From Candidatus Latescibacterota bacterium (GTDB taxonomy: Bacteria > Latescibacterota > UBA2968 > UBA8231), in contig JAGWBY010000121.1 in the NCBI GenBank assembly GCA_021295675.1, positions 1-12,782 on the forward strand: DNA of 12,782 bases, read 5' to 3'. Under the pieces are notes generated by a model that saw only the letters and a list, made by a program, of their open reading frames with translations, was not told the DNA's origin and made no database searches. Both the position numbers and the translations under genes were made by a program. This document shows positions 9,393-12,782 of this stretch, piece after piece. Positions within the stretch are counted from its first letter, which is position 1, and each line of letters begins with the position of its first letter.

Positions 9393-10376
9393 TCAACACA
9401 CCATGCCCCGCTTGGCGCGGATGCCGTGCGCGGGCGGATCGTCGCCGATCCAGCGATCGTCTATTGGCTCGTGGGAACGCTGGTAGCGCGTATCGGAAGA
9501 CAGGCGAATGCGGTCCGTCTGGTTGTCTGAGCTGGCGTGCAACAGGTACATGCAGAAGACCAGCAAATCTCCCATCTGGTACTCGGCCGTCAGCCAGCGA
9601 CCCTGTAGCTCCTCGCGCACGGCAATCGCGTCGTGCGAGTAGGCCCCGGACGAGTTCCAGCGAATTTGTGCGCGTTCTTCTTGGGTCAGTTCGCGGCCTT
9701 GCTGCTGAGCAGCCGCGACGATTTGGCGCGCGGTGGGACCGTCGTTTTCGCAAAACGCATCCACATCGGTCTGGCCATAGCCTTGTTTCAGGGCTTCGTT
9801 CTTATGCGACCCCTCTAACACCATTAGCCCCCCCATCTCGTAGGGCACGTCGCTGAAGGGCGTCCACGACGTGTAGAGCGCCTTGGTCCCCCGGCCCATA
9901 TAGACGATGTCATAATGCGGAGTCGTCGCCGTGTGCGTGCCCGGCTGCTTAGCGCGGAACCAAGTGTAGTCGTAATGCCTAACCGGGCGGCCTAAGAAGA
10001 ATTCGTAAAAGTCCATCATCGGGCCGTCGTAGAGGACCTTGTCCAGCGGCGGGTTGTTGCGCGCTAAAACGGGCATAAAAGGGCCTGTGGCCGCCGGATT
10101 GATCTTCTTACTCGTGGCCACTACGCCCTCCATGGGCGGTCGCGTTGGGTCTAGCACCCCAGCCTTGAAGAGGCGATCGCACAACTCTGCTCGCGCCGCC
10201 AACACGTCGCGCCGATCCAAATACCCCGGCAAAAACAAATATCCATCTTCTTCCATCCGCTCCCAGAGTTCGTCTCGATCGTCAATTACATCATCCGAGT
10301 GGCGGAGCTCGCCCACCTGATCCATGGCGATCTGCTTGCCGCTATACGTGAGTTGAGGTATAGTTGCCGTAGTCAT
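9393..10376 (-). CDS. Phytanoyl-CoA dioxygenase (PhyH) family Fe(II)/2-oxoglutarate oxygenase, 327 aa
   Basis: PhyH-type enzymes hydroxylate C-H bonds using Fe(II), O2 and 2-oxoglutarate. The iron triad is readable: HYD (H154-x-D156) and the distal His in YLLHASSDN (H280), with R291 in RIRLSS placed to bind 2-oxoglutarate. Other family features are EEDGYLFLPGYLDRRDV (residues 42-58), HYDYTWFRAKQPGT (134-147), YEMGGLMVLEGSHKN (179-193) and YQMGDLLVFCMYLLH (266-280). The gene starts with ATG after a good AAAGGA site and stops at TGA directly against yqgE. It has no operon partner on its strand. The substrate is unknown; members of this large family act on lipids, phosphonates, osmolytes and natural products, so the phytanoyl-CoA name should not be taken as its function. 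Confidence 0.9.
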   Translation of the reverse strand: MTTATIPQLTYSGKQIAMDQVGELRHSDDVIDDRDELWERMEEDGYLFLPGYLDRRDVLAARAELCDRLFKAGVLDPTRPPMEGVVATSKKINPAATGPFMPVLARNNPPLDKVLYDGPMMDFYEFFLGRPVRHYDYTWFRAKQPGTHTATTPHYDIVYMGRGTKALYTSWTPFSDVPYEMGGLMVLEGSHKNEALKQGYGQTDVDAFCENDGPTARQIVAAAQQQGRELTQEERAQIRWNSSGAYSHDAIAVREELQGRWLTAEYQMGDLLVFCMYLLHASSDNQTDRIRLSSDTRYQRSHEPIDDRWIGDDPPAHGIRAKRGMVC

Positions 10377-10382
10377 AGGTCG

Positions 10383-10388
10383 TCCTTT
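10383..10388 (-). promoter_or_regulatory. Shine-Dalgarno of the PhyH-type gene
   Basis: Read on the minus strand, AAAGGA lies 6 bases upstream of the ATG. It is one of the clearest ribosome binding sites in the window and fixes the start. Confidence 0.6.
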
Positions 10389-10442
10389 CTAGCTCTAAAA
10401 TTACGCTGCTGGTCCTCGTAAGGAAACACCCATTGACTAAAA

Positions 10443-10458
10443 GGACGAAATAACGTCC
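10443..10458. repeat. Short perfect inverted repeat (5-bp stem, 6-base loop)
   Basis: GGACG (10443-10447) and CGTCC (10454-10458) flank AAATAA. It could be an operator for the PhyH-type gene or a weak hairpin. It has no T-tract of terminator quality on either strand. Confidence 0.5.
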
Positions 10459-10493
10459 CCCTCTTTACTCGAACGGGCGGTGCAACATCTTGA

Positions 10494-10522
10494 TTGACCT
10501 AAAGTGTCTTAATTATTACATT
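10494..10522 (+). promoter_or_regulatory. Sigma70-like promoter of dacA
   Basis: TTGACC (10494-10499, 5 of 6 to consensus) and TACATT (10517-10522, 4 of 6) are separated by exactly 17 bases. Transcription would start near 10529, leaving a leader of about 40 bases before the ATG at 10571. Confidence 0.5.
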
Positions 10523-10526
10523 TAGG
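10498..10526. repeat. Imperfect dyad over the dacA promoter spacer and -10 (candidate operator)
   Basis: Outer arms CCTAAA (10498-10503) and TTTAGG (10521-10526), inner half sites TGT (10505-10507) and ACA (10518-10520), and a central palindrome TAATTA (10510-10515) share one axis apart from a one-base bulge (G10504). Its position over the spacer and -10 is typical for a repressor site. The regulator is unknown. Confidence 0.45.
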
Positions 10527-10570
10527 CTCATCCCTTGTCATTCCCTTTGGCTTCTTGAGCGAGAGAAATA

Positions 10571-11698
10571 ATGCATATTCGTTCGCTGTGTGTCGCTATA
10601 TGTTTGTCTTGGGTACCGCTTCAAGCTGTCGACTTCGACCCTGGCTCGAAGCCGCCGTATGCCGCTGCCCTCTTGCTCGAAGCCGAAAGCGGTACCGTCC
10701 TTTTTGCCCATCACCCAGATAGACAGCGCTCGCCAGCTAGCACCCAAAAGCTGGTGCTCAAACTCGTGGTCTTGGAAATGGTCAAAGCCGGCGAGATCTC
10801 ATTAGAGGATTCGGTCTGGGTCTCCCGTCGTGCGGCGCGCACCGGCGGCTCACAGGTTTTCTTGAAGCAAGGCGAGGTCTTTACACTGCGGGAACTGATG
10901 GAGGCTGCGGCCATTTCCTCGGCTAACGATGCTTGCGTTGCCATTGCCGAACACATCAGCGGCTCGACCGCCGGCTTTGTCAAACTGATGAACGATCGCG
11001 CCCAAAGCCTCGGGATGCACGCCACGCGTGTTGTCAATGTCCACGGCCTCGACGACACCCCGCCCGGCAAGGGCAATCTAACCACGGCCCACGACCTCTC
11101 TAAAGTCGCCCGCGCGCTCTTGGTCCACCCGGAGGTACTACAGTGGTCGTCCATCCGCCGCAAGCCCTTTCGCAATGGCAAATTCACGCTCTGGGCCACC
11201 AACAGGCTGCTGGGACGGTTTCAAGGGCTCGACGGGCTAAAAACCGGCTATACGCGGCGCGCTGGTGCCTGCCTAGTTTCCACGGCCACGCGCCACAACA
11301 TGCGCCTAATCTCTGTGATATTGGGAGCTTCCTCCGCGAGCGTCCGCAACCGAGAGACCCGCCGCTTGCTAAGCTGGGGCTTTAACAACTTCTCGCGCGT
11401 GCCCCTCGTCGAAACCGGCGAACTGATGGGCAAGGTCGTGCTCGACTGGGGCATAGAGCCAGAGGTGGGCGTCCTAGCCCAAGACACCATAGTCGCCGTG
11501 CTTACCCCCGAACAGGAAAAACAGCTCGTCCACCACCTAGAGCTGCCCGAGGAATTTCCAGCCCCGGTCGCGGCCGGAACTGAACTGGGCAAGTTGCGAG
11601 TCTCGCTGGGCGACAGCCTACTGGCCGTGGTGCCCATCCACGCTGAAAAGAGCATCGGCCGCATGGGGCTATGGGACAAGCTGATGACGTATTTTTAA
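10571..11698 (+). CDS. dacA: D-alanyl-D-alanine carboxypeptidase, PBP5/DacA type (peptidase family S11), 375 aa
   Basis: This enzyme trims the terminal D-Ala of peptidoglycan stem peptides in the periplasm. A short signal peptide is visible (residues 1 to about 19, ending P-L-Q-A). The active-site motifs are all present and correctly spaced: S57-T-Q-K60 (SxxK, in SPASTQKL), S117-A-N119 (SxN, in ISSANDAC) and K224-T-G226 (in LDGLKTGYT). The catalytic domain runs to about residue 275 and is followed by a PBP5 C-terminal beta domain. The last 14 residues (IGRMGLWDKLMTYF) could form the amphipathic membrane anchor usual for this family. A weak GAGAG lies 5 bases before the ATG, and a sigma70-like promoter with a dyad lies upstream. 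It stands alone on its strand and converges on rlmH with 6 bases between stops. It shares a peptidoglycan theme with NamZ but is not in the same operon. Confidence 0.95.
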   Translation: MHIRSLCVAICLSWVPLQAVDFDPGSKPPYAAALLLEAESGTVLFAHHPDRQRSPASTQKLVLKLVVLEMVKAGEISLEDSVWVSRRAARTGGSQVFLKQGEVFTLRELMEAAAISSANDACVAIAEHISGSTAGFVKLMNDRAQSLGMHATRVVNVHGLDDTPPGKGNLTTAHDLSKVARALLVHPEVLQWSSIRRKPFRNGKFTLWATNRLLGRFQGLDGLKTGYTRRAGACLVSTATRHNMRLISVILGASSASVRNRETRRLLSWGFNNFSRVPLVETGELMGKVVLDWGIEPEVGVLAQDTIVAVLTPEQEKQLVHHLELPEEFPAPVAAGTELGKLRVSLGDSLLAVVPIHAEKSIGRMGLWDKLMTYF

Positions 11699-11733
11699 GC
11701 GCGGCTATTTGTGGTACCGCCCGCCGCTTAAAA
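11692..11733. repeat. Inverted repeat across the convergent dacA/rlmH ends
   Basis: TTTTAAGCG (11693-11701) pairs perfectly with CGCTTAAAA (11725-11733). Allowing one bulged C (11724), CGG/CCG adds three more pairs around a 16-base loop. It covers the dacA stop codon and the last codons of rlmH. It has T's on the 5' side and A's on the 3' side on either strand, the reverse of an intrinsic terminator, so a 3'-end hairpin is possible but a classical terminator is not supported. Confidence 0.5.
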
Positions 11734-12127
11734 TGTCAAAGGACCGATACAAAGCCTCCAACAACAGCAGGCGCGCTAGCTGGTGAGAAAAAGTCAGCGG
11801 CGACAGCGACCACTGCTCTTGTATTTGAGACTCCACCCCCGCTGGCATTCCCTCAGCCCCTCCTATTACCAACACTAGATGCGAGTGGCCTTGATTCATC
11901 AGCCGCTGGAGCCGTTGCGCCAACTGCTCAGAAGTAAACGGGTCTCCTTCCACGTACAGCCCGACGACATACGTCCCTTTCAACAGCCGGTTCGGTAGGC
12001 CGCCCCGCGCCTTGCCTGGGCAGAGTGCGACCCGCGCCTGCCGCGAGAGCCGCTTGATGTACTCCTGCTCAGCGGCTTCTAGTGCTGCGTTGCGATGTTT
12101 CTCGTAAGAGACAATGCTGATCTGCAT
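11705..12127 (-). CDS. rlmH: RlmH, 23S rRNA (pseudouridine1915-N3)-methyltransferase, short form (140 aa)
   Basis: RlmH is a SPOUT-fold methyltransferase that methylates pseudouridine 1915 in helix 69 of 23S rRNA on assembled 70S ribosomes. Diagnostic features are EYIKRLSRQ near residues 22-30, the SAM-binding LVLVIGGAEGM, and the C-terminal WSLSPLTFSHQLARLLLLEALYR ending in GGRYHK (the conserved Y-H-K/R tail). I use ATG 12127, which aligns with the usual M-x-I/L start; a GTG at 12133 overlapping the upstream stop by one base is possible and would add two residues. The protein is about 15 residues shorter than the common 155-159. Aligned from memory to E. coli, about 13 residues are absent between PGKARGG and LLKGTYVVGL, where the family has an E-K-E-G-E-type helix. 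Frame is kept, so this is either a natural short form or an in-frame loss. Confidence 0.9.
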   Translation of the reverse strand: MQISIVSYEKHRNAALEAAEQEYIKRLSRQARVALCPGKARGGLPNRLLKGTYVVGLYVEGDPFTSEQLAQRLQRLMNQGHSHLVLVIGGAEGMPAGVESQIQEQWSLSPLTFSHQLARLLLLEALYRSFDILSGGRYHK

Positions 12128-12132
12128 CGGCA

Positions 12133-12782
12133 CTAGTAGTGATCTGGCGCAATCGACAAAGCCCGGTTCTCCAGCGGCAAGGCCACTCGCGCCCCGCCCT
12201 GCCGATGCGACTCGACGATTGCGAAAATTAGCTCTTGGCTGCGACAGGCGAGCGTTAGATTGCCTTGGGTATCGCCGTCCTCGTCGATTGCCCGGACGAT
12301 GTCCTCCATCCCGCGCAGCGTGCCGCTCTCAATGACGGCTTCGGGCGCAGCCACCGGGCGCAATTCTCCGTGCTCGTCTTTCTGGCGCAGGCTATAGCCC
12401 ATCCCATTGCTCAGGGTGCGCAGCTGACCCTCGGTGCCGCTGATTTCAAATTCCCAGCCGGGCGTGCCCACTAAGTACGAGTGAATTCCGTTTTTGAACT
12501 TTACGTATCCATTGCTGATCCTCGGATCTATAGTCAGCCGATCGCCCTCCCAATCCGCGGCTTCTGCTTGCACCGTCCCCTGCGCGAATTCCGCCTCCGA
12601 ATCCAGCGCAAAAAAGAGCATCATGTCGGCCGCGTGCGTGTGCCCCCATTGCGCCACGCTGATCCCGCAGTTGGCCACAACTGCCTGCACCTCGCCGATG
12701 TCACCGCGCTCGATCATGGCGCGCGCATCGCGGTAGAGCGCGGCATAACGCCGCTGCGTGCCGTAGTTGAATTTGACGCCTC
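12133..12782 (-). CDS. Gfo/Idh/MocA family oxidoreductase, C-terminal part (5' end outside window)
   Basis: This is a NAD(P)-dependent sugar or polyol dehydrogenase-like protein, of which only the last 216 or so codons are present. The reading frame is open from the window edge, before the internal ATG at 12717: NYGTQRRYAALYRDARAMIERGDIGEV is the standard linker and helix after the nucleotide-binding domain. HTHAADMMLFFA holds the His-x-x-x-Asp of the substrate pocket, and the beta-sheet domain follows (SNGYVKFKNGIHSYL, WEFEISGTEGQL). The N-terminal Rossmann fold lies off the window. The TAG stop at 12133-12135 sits 5 bases before the rlmH ATG (or overlaps its GTG by one base), so the two are probably co-transcribed. 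The substrate cannot be told; the family is very diverse. Confidence 0.88.
   Translation of the reverse strand, partial: GVKFNYGTQRRYAALYRDARAMIERGDIGEVQAVVANCGISVAQWGHTHAADMMLFFALDSEAEFAQGTVQAEAADWEGDRLTIDPRISNGYVKFKNGIHSYLVGTPGWEFEISGTEGQLRTLSNGMGYSLRQKDEHGELRPVAAPEAVIESGTLRGMEDIVRAIDEDGDTQGNLTLACRSQELIFAIVESHRQGGARVALPLENRALSIAPDHY

Larger units (their letters stand above)
10377..10570. promoter_or_regulatory. Divergent control region between the PhyH-type gene and dacA
   Basis: These 194 bases are AT-richer than the flanks and hold no gene. Toward the PhyH side there is a weak minus-strand -10-like TAATTT (10398-10403) and a perfect hairpin GGACG-AAATAA-CGTCC (10443-10458). Toward dacA there is a sigma70-like promoter and an imperfect dyad, listed separately. 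The arrangement suits independent or shared control of the two divergent genes. Confidence 0.55.

Noticed and set aside
10505..10520. TGT-N10-ACA as a NifA upstream activator site
   Set aside because: The spacing matches, but it overlaps a sigma70-like promoter instead of lying upstream of a sigma54 one, and there is no nitrogen-fixation context.
11692..11733. Bidirectional intrinsic terminator between dacA and rlmH
   Set aside because: The repeat has T's before and A's after the stem on both strands, so no U-tract follows the hairpin in either transcript.
12128..12133. GTG at 12131-12133 as the rlmH start
   Set aside because: It is possible and overlaps the upstream stop by one base, but RlmH proteins usually begin at the Met that aligns with ATG 12125-12127.

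Overview
The window is a GC-rich bacterial chromosome segment. It is densely packed, mostly with housekeeping and cell-envelope genes. I see no mobile element, CRISPR array, tRNA or rRNA. The gene set combines a doubled four-ABC-domain UvrA, a CBM9-like protein without a signal peptide, a DUF2723/TMEM260-type membrane glycosyltransferase, a DUF1343/NamZ muramidase, a phytanoyl-CoA-dioxygenase-type oxygenase and a Gfo/Idh/MocA oxidoreductase. This mix fits uncultivated Gram-negative lineages rich in PhyH and Gfo/Idh/MocA proteins (Latescibacterota, Poribacteria or PVC-like groups). That placement is inference from gene content, not a phylogeny.

Plus-strand block, 3-8733: the 3' part of doubled uvrA; a CBM9-like gene coupled to it by ATGA; a 74-base AT-richer gap; then DUF2723, a family 2 glycosyltransferase and NamZ, each joined to the next by a 4-base ATGA overlap. 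The last three look like one envelope-glycan operon: a membrane GT-C enzyme using a lipid-linked sugar, a cytosolic GT2 that could build or extend a glycan, and a peptidoglycan exo-muramidase. A short gap follows, then yqgE (8802-9392).

The strand then switches. A PhyH-type dioxygenase (10376-9393, minus) converges on yqgE so tightly that one palindrome, TGATCA, supplies both stop codons. A 194-base divergent promoter region follows. It contains a good sigma70-like promoter for a DacA-type D,D-carboxypeptidase (10571-11698) with a dyad over its spacer and -10. That gene converges, 6 bases apart, on a minus-strand pair: the end of a Gfo/Idh/MocA oxidoreductase and rlmH.

The most notable oddity is that two otherwise well-conserved genes are broken by short losses inside conserved motifs. 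Compared with the family pattern, uvrA lacks 22 bases at about 1451 and again 22 bases at about 3206, and namZ lacks about 17 bases at about 8083. RlmH is also about 13 residues short in its middle, in frame. These are either real gene decay or, perhaps more likely for a metagenome-type sequence, assembly or amplification artefacts. Read mapping would decide. I found no convincing wholly new defence or mobile system; the best candidates for something undescribed are the DUF2723-GT2-NamZ operon and the CBM9-like protein coupled to uvrA.
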